Translations under genes and position numbers: made by a program
Assembly (NCBI RefSeq): GCF_017939745.1
Contig: NZ_JAGKQQ010000001.1
Span: forward strand, 5,146,001-5,210,000
DNA length: 64,000 nucleotides
DNA from: Gemmata palustris
GTDB lineage: Bacteria > Planctomycetota > Planctomycetia > Gemmatales > Gemmataceae
Direction of reading: 5' to 3'
Part shown: piece by piece, positions 41,878-50,893 of the stretch
How positions within the stretch are numbered: the stretch's first letter is position 1
How the letters are laid out: every line of letters begins with the position of its first letter
Notes under the pieces: generated by a model
What the model was told of the DNA's origin: nothing
What the model saw: the letters and a program-made list of their open reading frames with translations, nothing else
The model's database searches: none

Positions 41878-42264
41878 GTGGAAGTGCCCATGCTCACCAG
41901 CAACCGCCTCCGGAACTGGCTGACCGCGTTCAGCCTCATCGCCTTCTACCTCGCCGTCCGGCCGTTCTGCCGCGCCGCCGCGAGCATCACGCCGACCCCC
42001 GCTCAGGCGGCTCACCTGAAAGAGCACCCGGAAGCCCTGCCGCGGACCGGGGACTACGCGTTCGGCTGGTCGCACTCCCCGCTGGCGAGTTACCACGACG
42101 AGTACACGCTGACCGGCGAGGGCGGGCGGGTCACGCCGGGCCGGTCGAGCCACACGCACGTCGGGTGGTTGTCGTGGTCGTCCCTCACGCTGGCGGTCGC
42201 GGTTGCGCTGTTCGTTGCCGCGGCATGGCTCAACAGACGGAAAGCGATCAGCGAAGCGACCTGA
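41878..42264 (+). CDS. Small two-helix membrane protein
   Basis: 128 residues from the GTG at 41878, with GGGGAG 5 nt upstream; the ATG at 41890 is the alternative. Hydrophobic helices near each end (WLTAFSLIAFYLAVRPFC and SSLTLAVAVALFVAAAWL) flank an extracytoplasmic loop of about 70 residues containing HSPLASYHDEY. No family recognised. It is 129 bp downstream of the DUF1080 gene. Confidence 0.6.
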   Translation: MEVPMLTSNRLRNWLTAFSLIAFYLAVRPFCRAAASITPTPAQAAHLKEHPEALPRTGDYAFGWSHSPLASYHDEYTLTGEGGRVTPGRSSHTHVGWLSWSSLTLAVAVALFVAAAWLNRRKAISEAT

Positions 42265-42277
42265 TCCCCAAAGAACT

Positions 42278-42634
42278 CTAGTCCCCTTCCGGCACATCAT
42301 CCCACCCCGTATCCCACTCGACCCGGCACGTCCCGCAGTGGTAACGGAGCCGCAAACTCTTGTCCCGAACCCGTGGCGCCCGTCCACCGCACTGCGGGCA
42401 CCGGTACCACCACCACAGCTTGCCGAAAACAACAACGGCATACAGGAGGGAAACGAGGACGAGCACGCCCGAGGTGACGAGGAACAGCGACGGCGTCTGT
42501 CCTGCCACGCCACCATTTGGCCCAGCGGAAACCATCACCCAGACGAGGGAACCGCCCGCCATCGCCAGCGCGACGAGAAACAGGCGAACGGCATTGTGTG
42601 CCTGCTTCCCGGTGCGGGCGTCTTCGCGCTTCAT
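42278..42634 (-). CDS. Membrane protein with zinc-ribbon tail
   Basis: 118 residues from the ATG at 42634. Two membrane helices (AVRLFLVALAMAGGSLVWVMV and LFLVTSGVLVLVSLLYAVVVF) are followed by a zinc ribbon, YRCPQCGGRAPRVRD...RYHCGTCRVEWDTGWDDV, with four cysteines (residues 79, 82, 100, 103). No family name. The start has only a weak ribosome-binding site. It is downstream of the PQQ propeller gene on the same strand. Confidence 0.6.
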   Translation of the reverse strand: MKREDARTGKQAHNAVRLFLVALAMAGGSLVWVMVSAGPNGGVAGQTPSLFLVTSGVLVLVSLLYAVVVFGKLWWWYRCPQCGGRAPRVRDKSLRLRYHCGTCRVEWDTGWDDVPEGD

Positions 42635-42687
42635 CGTAGTGAGGATCTTACGGCGTTGCTGGCGTTCGCTGCCGCTCGTTTGCGACG

Positions 42688-44049
42688 TTACTTCGCGAGG
42701 GAGTAGCAGACGATCTCCTTGTCGTTCCGCACGAAGAGGCACTTCTCCGCGAACGCCGGGTGGCACCAGACCACCTTCCGGCCGAACGCCCTCTGCGTGA
42801 GTTCGAGCTTCAACTCGGCCCGGCTCACTTCCTCGTACCCCTTCGGGGTCAACTTGGCGATGATCAGGGCGCCGTTGTCGGCGAACACGAAGAACCGGTC
42901 GCCATTTTTCACGAGGAACGCGGTTCCCGTCCCCGCGCCCTTGAAGTCCTCCTCTTCGTCCTTGCCAAGGACCGGCTTGAAGGTCCACCAGAGCCGTTCG
43001 CCCGTTTCGGCCTTGAAGGCGCGGAACATGCCCGGCTGGTCGACGCCGTAGATAACGCCGTCCTCGACGAACGGGGTCATGTTGATCGGGGCCATACCGA
43101 GGGGGCCGGCTCGCTTGCCCATCCCGACCGCGTCCTGCTGCCACGCGATCGTGGCGTCAGGCTTGTCCTTCGCCATCTTGAGCACCACCTGCGCTCCGCC
43201 GTTGCCGCCGGCGTAGAGGTAATCCCCGGCGAGCCGCGGGGCCATGATGGACATCTGCGAGTTCGGCTTGATCGGGAACTTCCAGTACACCGCACCGGTT
43301 TCCGGGTTGAGGCCGTTGATCGCCTCGGCGTGCCAGATCACCAGTTGCTTGACGCCGCCCGCGTCGATCAGCGTCGGAGGGCAGTACCCGGCGTCCTTCG
43401 CGGAGAGGGCCTTCCAGACCTCCTTACCGGTGTCCTTATCGAACGCCACGGCGACCACGTCCTTCCCGCCGACGAGCGCGATGACCAGGTTCTTGTAGAC
43501 GAGCGGGTGCCCGGCGAACCCCCAGATCTGCACCCGGGCCTCGTAGTCTTTCGGGAAGTTCTTCTTCCAGGTCACGGTCCCCTTCTCGGCGTCCAGGCAG
43601 GCGAAGTCGCCCATCGCCCCGAGGAAGTACACCTTCCCGTCGCTGACGGTCGGCGTGCAGCGGGGGCCTTCACGGTAGCTGATCGTGTACGGGCAGTCGT
43701 ACTCGTACTTCCAGATCTCCTTGCCGGTCCTGGCGTCGAGGCAGAGGAGGCGTTCGGAACTTTCGGTCTTGCTGGTGTCGAATGCGTTGGCCGGGTCTTT
43801 CGCCCCGTCCTTCAATTTCTTGTCGGCAACGTACACTTTGCCCGCGGCCACGGCCGGGCCGGCATAGCCGCCGCCGATCGCGATCCGCCAGAGTTCCTTT
43901 GGCCCACCGGCCGGGAACGTGTCGAGGATGCCGGTTTCCTTCCACACGGCGTCGCGATTCGGACCCATCCATTGCGGCCAGTCGTCGGCCCGCCCGGTGG
44001 AACCCGTGGCCGTGAAGAAGGCCGCGGCCAAAAGCAATCGCGAACGCAT
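42688..44049 (-). CDS. Secreted PQQ-type beta-propeller protein
   Basis: 453 residues with a signal peptide (MRSRLLLAAAFFTATGSTGRA). It opens with the planctomycete signature DDWPQWMGPNRDAVWKETGI. Eight blades of the PQQ/quinoprotein type follow, each with the A-W-like pattern (LLCLDARTGKEIWKYEY, VAFDKDTGKEVWKALS, NGLNPETGAVYWKFP, FKAETGERLWWTF). Catalytic residues of PQQ dehydrogenases are not evident, so it is more like a BamB-style binding propeller. It acts in the periplasm or cell surface. Confidence 0.88.
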   Translation of the reverse strand: MRSRLLLAAAFFTATGSTGRADDWPQWMGPNRDAVWKETGILDTFPAGGPKELWRIAIGGGYAGPAVAAGKVYVADKKLKDGAKDPANAFDTSKTESSERLLCLDARTGKEIWKYEYDCPYTISYREGPRCTPTVSDGKVYFLGAMGDFACLDAEKGTVTWKKNFPKDYEARVQIWGFAGHPLVYKNLVIALVGGKDVVAVAFDKDTGKEVWKALSAKDAGYCPPTLIDAGGVKQLVIWHAEAINGLNPETGAVYWKFPIKPNSQMSIMAPRLAGDYLYAGGNGGAQVVLKMAKDKPDATIAWQQDAVGMGKRAGPLGMAPINMTPFVEDGVIYGVDQPGMFRAFKAETGERLWWTFKPVLGKDEEEDFKGAGTGTAFLVKNGDRFFVFADNGALIIAKLTPKGYEEVSRAELKLELTQRAFGRKVVWCHPAFAEKCLFVRNDKEIVCYSLAK

Positions 44050-44469
44050 GGATCTCTCCTGGATGTGGAGAACCGGAAGGGGCGGACTCAGTTAGATGTA
44101 CCGGCTGCTCGGGCCGCTGACAAACCGTGTTGCTCGATCCTCCCCGGATGAACGCCTCTGGGAACACATCTCGAAAGCGCTGTGACGGCTTATCGTTCAA
44201 GAAGGGACTTTACATGACGGAAGCGGAAGCCGAGGGGTACAAGATCGATCCGAAGGCGATCCCGTGATGACCGACAAGCGGTCGGAGTGAAGTGCTGCGG
44301 GCCGGGCTTGAGTACCGGCTGGCGGCCCGTGGCGGACCTAACTCGAACTTTAACCACTCAGCCATGGCACCGGGCTACTACCTCACTGAAAGGGCCCGTC
44401 CTTCCGTACGGCCGCAGCATCTCGGCAGTAGCGCACCTCGATGCATCGTGCAACCGGGAATGTGCCCGG
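44050..44469. other. Intergenic region with a possible gene tail and a tRNA-like fragment
   Basis: 420 bp. A frame ending at about 44265 (GLSFKKGLYMTEAEAEGYKIDPKAIP) could be the last piece of a lost gene. On the minus strand 44371-44348 reads like the first third of a serine tRNA, listed separately. No complete gene is present. Confidence 0.4.
44348..44371 (-). tRNA. 5' fragment resembling tRNA-Ser (not a functional gene)
   Basis: The minus strand reads GGTGCCATGGCTGAGTGG and then TTAAAG. This has the layout of a tRNA-Ser 5' end: 7-nt acceptor strand, TG, then D-stem and GAGTGGTTAAA loop. The sequence diverges right after the D-loop, with no anticodon arm. It could be the scar of DNA integrated into a tRNA gene. 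Confidence 0.35.
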
Positions 44470-44943
44470 TTAGCCCGCGCGCTCGTCCGCTACAAGCAGA
44501 TGGAAGATGTCAGTGTGGATCTTGGTGGGGTCGTTGTTCCATTCGTCTTGCCAGTGACCGTACACCTCCCATCTCGGACCAGTCAACCGATGACCGTTGC
44601 TCCCGCACCAGAGATGAATCGCATCGTGCGCCTCGTTGAGGCGTCCGTACGACCCGTAATGGGTCGTCGTCGCAACGAGGCCGCCTGGTGTAACTGAGCC
44701 GACGACTTCCCCGTACCCGGCAAACGGAGCGTCCAGTTCGACACCGACTTCCAGGTTGATCTGATCGTCGAGGTAGATCGCGACATGCCGGCCAGCGCCC
44801 GCGACCTGTTGCGCGCGGAGGGCGCTCCACACGACTCCACAAGCGTCCGGAACGACTTTGGAGAGTTCGTGGCCAGCCGCCCGACGGCGCACGACGGCAA
44901 GCGGGTGGCTGCTGAGTTGTTCGACGCGCACGACGTAATCCAT
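44470..44943 (-). CDS. GyrI-like/AraC effector-binding domain protein
   Basis: 157 residues from the ATG at 44943 (GTG 44949 also possible). The start MDYVVRVEQLSSHPLAVVRRRA and the later segments INLEVGVELDAPF and GGLVATTTHYGSYGRLNEAHDAIHLWCGSNG match the SHS2-type small-molecule-binding domain of GyrI and AraC effector domains. The end RWEVYGHW..., then TDIFHLL fits the usual WEVYxxxPxxTxIxxPL. Stand-alone members bind drugs or hydrolyse small ligands. Ligand unknown. Confidence 0.75.
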   Translation of the reverse strand: MDYVVRVEQLSSHPLAVVRRRAAGHELSKVVPDACGVVWSALRAQQVAGAGRHVAIYLDDQINLEVGVELDAPFAGYGEVVGSVTPGGLVATTTHYGSYGRLNEAHDAIHLWCGSNGHRLTGPRWEVYGHWQDEWNNDPTKIHTDIFHLLVADERAG

Positions 44944-45070
44944 GCTCACCGCCGTTGAAAATGAAGTAATTTAACGCGATCCTCCCCCCTCGTAGCGGGG
45001 TTTGCAATCTCGGTGGCGGCTCGCCGTCGGGAGGAATTTAGCGGTTGCTCGACCAGAAGGACGCGGAATC

Positions 45071-45544
45071 GTGCGGCTCTTCCAGAACATCCTTCTGGTC
45101 ATCGGTGCCCCGGCGCTGGGGGTAATGTCGTGCGGCCTCGGCTTGGCGAGTGCCTTGGCCGCTACCGTGTTCCGGACGCGCGCGGGCCAGGACCCGAGCC
45201 TCGATTGGGGTGGAGCAGCCGGTTTCCTGTGCTCCGGTCTGTGTGTGGGTTCGTTCGGGGCCGTCGCTGGGCTCATGTGGGCCGTCCGTCGGATCAAACT
45301 GGAGGACGGCCCGTGGGGACCGGCCATCTGGATCGGGATCGTGCTGGGCATGGCCGGCGCCTTGGCGATTCGCTTCTCGGGCGTTCTGGATGGTTACGTG
45401 CCCGGTCGTGTGATCCGGTGGGGACCGGGTCTGGCCTGCTTCGTCGCCGCGTGCGGTACGCTGGGTGGGTTGTTGGGGAGCGCCTTCGAGGTAAGTCGGA
45501 GGCGTCCGAAACGGAGTGGACGTCGTCCGAGACACAAGGCGTAG
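45071..45544 (+). CDS. Multi-pass membrane protein
   Basis: 157 residues from the GTG at 45071. Four hydrophobic helices are visible: NILLVIGAPALGVMSCGLGL, FLCSGLCVGSFGAVAGLMW, AIWIGIVLGMAGALAIRF and GPGLACFVAACGTLGGLLG. A basic tail (RRRPKRSGRRPRHKA) follows. No family recognised. It is divergent from the GyrI-like gene. Confidence 0.6.
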   Translation: MRLFQNILLVIGAPALGVMSCGLGLASALAATVFRTRAGQDPSLDWGGAAGFLCSGLCVGSFGAVAGLMWAVRRIKLEDGPWGPAIWIGIVLGMAGALAIRFSGVLDGYVPGRVIRWGPGLACFVAACGTLGGLLGSAFEVSRRRPKRSGRRPRHKA

Positions 45545-46038
45545 CCACCCGGACGGGCGTCCCGTTCTTGCAGCCTTCCTGCTGGAGTAAGGCCTGATCG
45601 CGCGACGCGCGGCGTGGTCGCGAGCAGTCCATCAGGCTGTCCCAGCCACCGATCGACCGGGCGACGGACCGCGACGGCTTTCGCCGAGGTGTTCCGGTGA
45701 CTGGCCGAGGACGTGTATGAGGCCGAGCGATTCGTGCTGGTGATGGACAACTTGAACAACTCGGGCGCGAGCCCGTCGTCGATGACCGATTTCCCGACCC
45801 GCAGCGCCGCGGCCCGGGCCTCCCGCTCGCGCCGGACGGGCGCGGCTCGCCGGACTCCAAGTGCGGTCCGGTACGCGACCCCGTGCCGCCAGTTCCCGAG
45901 CACCGACCGGGGCCTCATCGCCTCGGCTCGGTGTGCCAGCACGAGGAACGTGGCCTGGAACGCATCCTCCGCGTCCTGGCGGTGTCAGAGTACGCGCCGA
46001 CACACGGCCCGAACCATCGGCCCATGGCGACAGACTAA

Positions 46039-46937
46039 GAACCTATCCGGTTAACCGTGCATCTAACCCTCTGAGCCCAGGCTTTTGAGGGTGTAGCGAT
46101 GAAGCGGGCGAAATCGGTGGACCAGTGGCGCATATCCGATGAGCTGTGGGAGAAGCTCCAGCCATTACTGCCGGACCATCCCAACACACACCGGTTCGGT
46201 GGTGGTCGGCCTCGTAAGCCGGATCGGGTGTGTGCCGACGCCATCTTCTTCCGGTTGCGGACCGGGTGCCAGTGGAAGGCGCTGGACGCCACGGGCATGT
46301 GCCCCGGCTCGACCGCACACGCCCGGTTCCAGGAGTGGGTGGCGGCCGGGGTGTTCCTGAAGCTGTGGACGGCCGGGTTGCTGGAGTACGACCAGTTGAA
46401 GGGGATCGATTGGTCCTGGTTGTCGATGGACGGGTGCATGACCAAGGCACCCCTCGGGGGGAAAAAAGACGGGCCGGAACCCCACGGATCGTGGCAAATC
46501 GGGGGTCAAGCGGAGTCTGCTGGTCGAGGGCGCCGGGGTGCCGATTGGGGTGGCGGTGGACGGGGCCAACCGGAACGACTTCAAGATGGCCCGCGCAACC
46601 ATCGAGCGCATCGCCATTAAGCGTCCCAAGCCGACCAAGAAGAAGACCCAGGGGATGTGCCTGGACAAGGGGTACGACTACGACGAGGTGCGGGAACTGC
46701 TGGAGGAGTTCGGGTTCAGCGCCCACATCCGCGCGCGGGGCGAAGAAGCCCGAGAGTTGAAGCGCCGGGCGGGTGAGAAGGCCCGGCGCTGGGTGGTGGA
46801 GCGGGCCCATAGTTGGCTCAACCGGTTCCGCGCCGTGCTGATCCGCTGGTGCAAGAAGTCCGACAACTTCCTCGCTACCTTGCACTTCGCACTCGCGGTT
46901 ATCACGTACCGAGCTACCGGGTTAACCGGATAGGTTC
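46039..46937 (+). mobile_element. IS5-family insertion sequence (two-frame transposase)
   Basis: 899 bp with perfect 18-bp terminal inverted repeats (GAACCTATCCGGTTAACC at 46039-46056 and its complement at 46920-46937). It is flanked by TAA on both sides (46036-46038, 46938-46940), a 3-bp target duplication typical of IS5 subgroups with TNA targets. It carries a transposase in two overlapping frames and lies inside an ECF sigma gene, opposite to it. Confidence 0.9.
46099..46933 (+). CDS. IS5-family transposase, frames A and B
   Basis: Frame A begins at the ATG 46099 with WRISDELWEKLQPLLPDHP, then GRPRKPDRVCADAIFFRLRTGCQWKAL, and the first catalytic Asp in LSMDGCMTKAP. Frame B, open to 46933, continues KKTGRNPTDRGKSGVKRSLL, then GVPIGVAVDGANRNDF, the second Asp in CLDKGYDYDEV, and Glu in WVVERAHSWLNRFRAVLIRW. 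The join is at GGGGGGAAAAAAG (46456-46468) and needs a +1 shift. This is compatible with slippage on the tract, or a one-base defect. About 278 residues when joined. Confidence 0.85.
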
Positions 46938-47260
46938 TAAGGACGCGGACGTGGGTTTGTCCCGGTCGACGGCGAACCGGTCGAGCAGGTCTGCGTCGGA
47001 TGCGGAATCGGTCGTGGCGACTAGATACCGCAGGCGTGCGAGGTCACTCATTCCGTCTCGGCCCTCTCGAACAGCATGTAGTGGCGCGGCACCGGCTCGC
47101 GCGTCCACGACTTTTCCGTGGGCCAGATTTTTTTGCGGGGCGCCATCGGGTATCCAAGGGATACGCGCTTCGGACTTGAGCAGGAAGGTGATGGGGCCAA
47201 TGACCTTGTGATACGCCCCAATGTCGTTCACCGTGCCTCGGTCGAGCCGGTCGATGGCGG

Positions 47261-47962
47261 TCAGCTACGACCCCGTCTCCGACCATCAGGTACGTTCAAT
47301 TCGTAGCGTCGAGTGTAGACGGCTGAAAGTGTCCGCTTCGTCTGCTCGGCGACCTGAGCAGCCGGAAGTGACCACACGAGCGCATCCTCCTCGGCGGTCC
47401 AGGGGCGCCCGGCTTTAGGTGGTCGTGCCCCGCGCCGGCGTGACAACTCGCTCAACAGTTTGCGAACTTCTTCGGTGTGCGGCTTGCCCGTGCGCCCTTC
47501 GCGCATCGCATCGATGACGTGTTGCGGTCGGGGTTTCCCTCGTTTGGACGCCGCAATCTTCTCACAACGTTCTGGGTCGCGGGCCTTGGCCTTCCCCCGC
47601 TCGCGAGCCGCCTCAAGAGCTACGGAGTTGGTCGCGCTCGCGACCTTCAACAGGACGGTTCCTTCGGTCATCGCCTTGACGCCCATCGCCGTGCGCCACT
47701 TGGTGACGGTCTGCGACGTGATGCCCCATCAGTAGCACACGGCCAACACGGACTCGCGCTGGACGGCCTCGGCAAGGTCGCCGTATATAGCCAACGTGCG
47801 CCCCGGACTTCCGGGACGTTTGGCGATGGGCCACGGGATACGGGCGCTGGTGAGGCCCGTGATGGTGACCTCCCCGCGGAACTCGCAGAAGACAGTATCA
47901 CCGTAGTCGAATCGCGGAGTTGTGTACTCACCGAGCAGGGAGTGATGCTTGAAGCGGCTCAT
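47261..47962 (-). pseudogene. NUMOD/Myb-like DNA-binding gene with an in-frame TGA
   Basis: The ATG at 47962 starts SRFKHHSLLGEYTTPRFDYGD. The frame meets TGA at 47729-47731 inside ...LAVCY-stop-WGITSQTVTKWRTAMGV. It continues without a shift to 47261 through ARERGKAKARDPERCEKIAA, SKRGKPRPQHVIDAM (NUMOD3-like basic motif) and RPWTAEEDALVWSLPAAQVAEQTKR (Myb/SANT-like helix set). A TGG-to-TGA change explains it. The domains suit a homing-endonuclease-associated or sequence-specific DNA-binding protein. 234 codons in all. Confidence 0.65.
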
Positions 47963-47973
47963 TGGGCGAACAC

Positions 47974-48648
47974 CTATTCCGCGGACTCCGGGTCGAAGTT
48001 GGCGAGCAAGAACCGACGGTTCAGCGGCTGAATTCCCCGTGCCTCGGAGTGAAAAGCTCCGACCAGCCCCGAGAGTTCCTCTTGCGTTCGTCGCACGGGG
48101 TGACGAAGGACAACCCAGCTAACCGTCTCGGTAAACGGTTCTGTCGTGAGCGACCCTTCGTACCGGAAATACTCGGCGTGCCCCTCCGAAGGCAGCAAAT
48201 CACTCGGCCGCACCCGGATGATTGGCGGAATGGTGTCTTTGCCCTTCGCTTCGGGTTCGATGCCCGCGAGCTTCTTTCCGAGTTCCTCAACGAACGCCTT
48301 GGATTTCTTGTGGCCTGTGTCCGCCAAATCGAAGAACACGCCCAGAACCGCGAGCGCGCACGTGCTCAAGTCCTGATGCACGATGTGCAGTTCCAACGGC
48401 ATCTGGCGCCCGTTCAGCAGGTGCTCACTGGGGTGATGGAAGTGAAACGACCGCAGTGCGAATCGGTGCCCGTCCAGCGACAAATACCGGCTCGGGTCGA
48501 GCGGAAACACGACCTTCGCCCCGTGCGAGTCTTTCGTGACGATACCGTCGAGCGGTCCGGTCCCCCAATGAATCGAAAGCGCGCCGGGAGCAGAGACCGT
48601 TACCACCGGGTTGGCGAGATTGATGGGGGACTGCTGGTCGTAGGGCAC
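47974..48648 (-). CDS. Alpha-class carbonic anhydrase
   Basis: 224 residues, GTG start with GGAGAA upstream. It interconverts CO2 and bicarbonate. QQSPINL opens the alpha-CA fold. Zinc ligands are His 69 and His 71 in SFHFHHPSEH and His 88 in LELHIVHQD, matching His 94, 96 and 119 of human CA II. FTETVSWVVLR near residue 185 is the conserved substrate-pocket strand. Unlike most bacterial alpha-CAs there is no signal peptide, so it is probably cytoplasmic. Adjacent to the TGA-broken gene on the same strand, 11 bp apart. Confidence 0.92.
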   Translation of the reverse strand: MPYDQQSPINLANPVVTVSAPGALSIHWGTGPLDGIVTKDSHGAKVVFPLDPSRYLSLDGHRFALRSFHFHHPSEHLLNGRQMPLELHIVHQDLSTCALAVLGVFFDLADTGHKKSKAFVEELGKKLAGIEPEAKGKDTIPPIIRVRPSDLLPSEGHAEYFRYEGSLTTEPFTETVSWVVLRHPVRRTQEELSGLVGAFHSEARGIQPLNRRFLLANFDPESAE

Positions 48649-48753
48649 AACGTTCTCCGCGTTGGCGTCAGAGGAGATTCAACTTACTTGCGCCGACGAT
48701 ACCACGACGTGAGCCAATAATCATCTCGAAATTCACTCGTAATGCGACCAGAT

Positions 48754-49179
48754 TCACTCGAACAAGCTCGGGGTCTTGTTCTGCCTCCACGCGGCCAACC
48801 GATAGCCCTTCTTGTCCCTTGGGTTCACGAGCACCCCGGACGTCGTCAAATCGGCCAGCGCCTTGGCCACCGTTCCTGGACCGTGAGCCTTCCCTGCTAA
48901 CTTCAGCTCGCGCACGATTTCCTTGCGAGTGAGCGCCTCTCCCGCGGCCCTCAGCGCCTCAATGATGTCGGCCCGGCACTCGTCACGACCGCCGGTGGAC
49001 CGGTTCCGGCGCTCGCCGTTGGCGGTCGGCATCACTTGACCGGCGCCCCACACCTGAATCAAGCACGCGACCTGCCCGTCCGCGTTGGCCACGCGCAACA
49101 TCGGCGGGGACGGCAACGTCGCCAGAGCCCGCAGTAGCTCGCGGGCGGCGTTCTCGACAACGGATTTTGCGTTGGTCAT
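48754..49179 (-). CDS. Winged-helix DNA-binding protein
   Basis: 141 residues from the ATG at 49179 (MTNAKSVVENAARELLRAL). The C-terminal 65 residues form a winged helix-turn-helix: RADIIEALRAAGEALTRKEIV, then KAHGPGTVAKALADLTTSGVLV and the wing NPRDKKGYRL. The N-terminal half contains ANADGQVACLIQVWG, unassigned. It starts 95 bp from the divergent Y-family polymerase gene, so it may regulate that operon; this is inference. Confidence 0.65.
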   Translation of the reverse strand: MTNAKSVVENAARELLRALATLPSPPMLRVANADGQVACLIQVWGAGQVMPTANGERRNRSTGGRDECRADIIEALRAAGEALTRKEIVRELKLAGKAHGPGTVAKALADLTTSGVLVNPRDKKGYRLAAWRQNKTPSLFE

Positions 49180-49274
49180 CGCGTCGGCACCGGAACGTAC
49201 CGGAACATTCTCCCCACTGGACCAGCTTAATATCCGGGTGTACAGTTTCAAGCGTAAGGACAGTGCTGAACGCA

Positions 49275-50510
49275 ATGGCAGGCAACACAACCGGGAAAAT
49301 CGTCATGGTCGCGCACTTCGCTCATTTGGACGCGGACTGTTATTACGTCAGCGCCGAGCGCGTTCGGCATCCAGAACTCGTGGGCAAACCGGTCGGAGTA
49401 CTTGGGAACAACGGGGCGTGCGTCATCGCCAAGAGCTACGAGATGAAGGCCCGGGGCGTGAAAACCGGGACGCCCATCTGGGACGCTAAGGAGCTGTGCC
49501 CGGACGGCGTTTACATCAAACGCGATTTCTACTGGTACGAAATCCTGAGCAGGAAGATGTTGGACATAGTCGGAACATTCAGTCGCCAAGTGGAATACTT
49601 TAGCATCGACGAGTTCTTCTTCCGGGCCGAGCCCTCGGCACGAACGGCGACCGCCATCCGGGACCACATCTACGAGACCGCGGGCCTCCCGGTGACCATC
49701 GGCGTGGCCCGCACGCGCACGCTCGCGAAGTTGTTCAGCGACACGGCCAAGCCGCTCGGGGCCGTCGCCGTACTCGGTCGGGACCACGAGCGCGAACTCC
49801 TCGCCCACATGCCCGTGACCGAAATCAGCGGCATCGCCGGACGGAGAGCAGCGCGATTGGCCCCGTATGGCATCCGCACGTGTTTGGACCTGGCCGACGC
49901 GGACGGGCGCCTAGTTCAGAAGCTGTTGACCAAGACCGGGTACGAGTTGTGGCTCGAACTCAACGGTCACCCGGTGACGCCCATCCGCACGGAGCGCACC
50001 CCGCACAAGGTGCTGGCGCGGGGCGGGTCGCTGATGGGCAACGTGGCCGACCCGACTCTGTTGTGGGCCTGGACCGTGCGGCACATCGAGCGCCTCATCG
50101 AAGAGTTGCGGTTCCACGTCGTGCGGACGGATGCGCTGGGCGTCCAGGTCGCGTGGAAGGACGGCGAGTCCACGGGTGGGGTGTGCAAGCTGTCGTGCCC
50201 GTCGGACCGGTTCGACGAACTTCTCGATGCGGCCCGCGTCGCCCTGCGGCGCGCGTATGTGCCCCACGGAACTGCAACACACTTGCACGTCATCGCCCCG
50301 GAGTTGCGCCGGGCGAAGGGGTTCCAGTTGAGCCTGTTCGACATCCCGGACCCGAAGCGCGAGGCGGTCGCGGCGGCGAAAGCGGCCATCAACGCGCGGT
50401 ACGGGCGGTTCAAGGTGCGGAGCGGGACCACGCTGCACTTGCCCAAGGTGTACAAGGACCCGGCCAATGATTTCGACATCTGCGACGTGCGCGGGAAGGT
50501 GTGCTTCTGA
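49275..50510 (+). CDS. Y-family DNA polymerase (Pol IV/UmuC-like)
   Basis: 411 residues from the ATG at 49275. It performs translesion synthesis. HLDADCYYVSAE (Asp 19) is the first metal site and VEYFSIDEFFF (Asp 112, Glu 113) the second. GLPVTIGVARTRTLAKLFSDTAKP and ISGIAGRRAARLAPYGI (helix-hairpin-helix thumb) follow, then the little-finger domain (about 255-370). The segment KGFQLSLFDIPDP ends in a beta-clamp-binding-like QLSLF. Fingers are as in UmuC-type proteins. It is first in a three-gene unit and divergent from a winged-helix gene. Confidence 0.9.
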   Translation: MAGNTTGKIVMVAHFAHLDADCYYVSAERVRHPELVGKPVGVLGNNGACVIAKSYEMKARGVKTGTPIWDAKELCPDGVYIKRDFYWYEILSRKMLDIVGTFSRQVEYFSIDEFFFRAEPSARTATAIRDHIYETAGLPVTIGVARTRTLAKLFSDTAKPLGAVAVLGRDHERELLAHMPVTEISGIAGRRAARLAPYGIRTCLDLADADGRLVQKLLTKTGYELWLELNGHPVTPIRTERTPHKVLARGGSLMGNVADPTLLWAWTVRHIERLIEELRFHVVRTDALGVQVAWKDGESTGGVCKLSCPSDRFDELLDAARVALRRAYVPHGTATHLHVIAPELRRAKGFQLSLFDIPDPKREAVAAAKAAINARYGRFKVRSGTTLHLPKVYKDPANDFDICDVRGKVCF

Positions 50511-50521
50511 AGGGAGAGGTC

Positions 50522-50893
50522 ATGCGCGCTGACGACTTTCTTCGGGCGGCCGTCGAGTGGGTCGCCATCCGTGACGCGGTTCGGGCCGTGTACCCGGCCG
50601 AGAAGAACCCGTTTTACACGACCGTGTGCGGGATGTACCGGGAGCTCGCGTGGTGCCACGTGCTCTTCCACAAGGGGCAGTACGTCCCCGTCGTGACCCG
50701 ACTCCGGGCCATCGGTGAAGGGGCGCTAAACATCGTCTTTCCGGCCCCCGTGCCGATGTCCCCGAGCCAAACTGAGGTGATTGCGTTGGCCGCCGAAGTC
50801 CGCGCCAGCTTCCGGTCCGCGGTGGTCGCCCGCTACCCGGCCGCGTTTGACCAGTTCGGGCGACCCAAGACCCGGTTCCGGCGCTCGGCGTGA
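50522..50893 (+). CDS. Hypothetical protein of the Y-polymerase operon
   Basis: 123 residues from the ATG at 50522, preceded by GGGAGAGG at good spacing and 11 bp after the polymerase stop. Helical: FLRAAVEWVAIRDAVRAVYPAEKNPFYTTVCGMY. No family recognised. It overlaps the next start by 4 bp (GTGA), so the three genes are probably co-expressed in a DNA-damage response; this is inference from context. Confidence 0.7.
   Translation: MRADDFLRAAVEWVAIRDAVRAVYPAEKNPFYTTVCGMYRELAWCHVLFHKGQYVPVVTRLRAIGEGALNIVFPAPVPMSPSQTEVIALAAEVRASFRSAVVARYPAAFDQFGRPKTRFRRSA

Larger units (their letters stand above)
45760..47051 (-). pseudogene. ECF sigma factor gene disrupted by an IS element and a stop codon
   Basis: The N-terminus (MSDLARLRYLVATTDSASD, then DADLLDRFAVDRD) runs from the ATG at 47051 to 46941. 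The gene is then cut by the IS5-type element 46039-46937. It resumes before 46036 with RHGPMVRAVCRRVL, an in-frame TGA, then HRQDAEDAFQATFLVLAHRAEAM...NWRHGVAYRTALGVRR, which is sigma region 2. Region 4 is unrecognisable. The intact gene would have resembled the sigma halves of the fusion proteins at 6403-8919 and 35775-37718. Confidence 0.75.
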
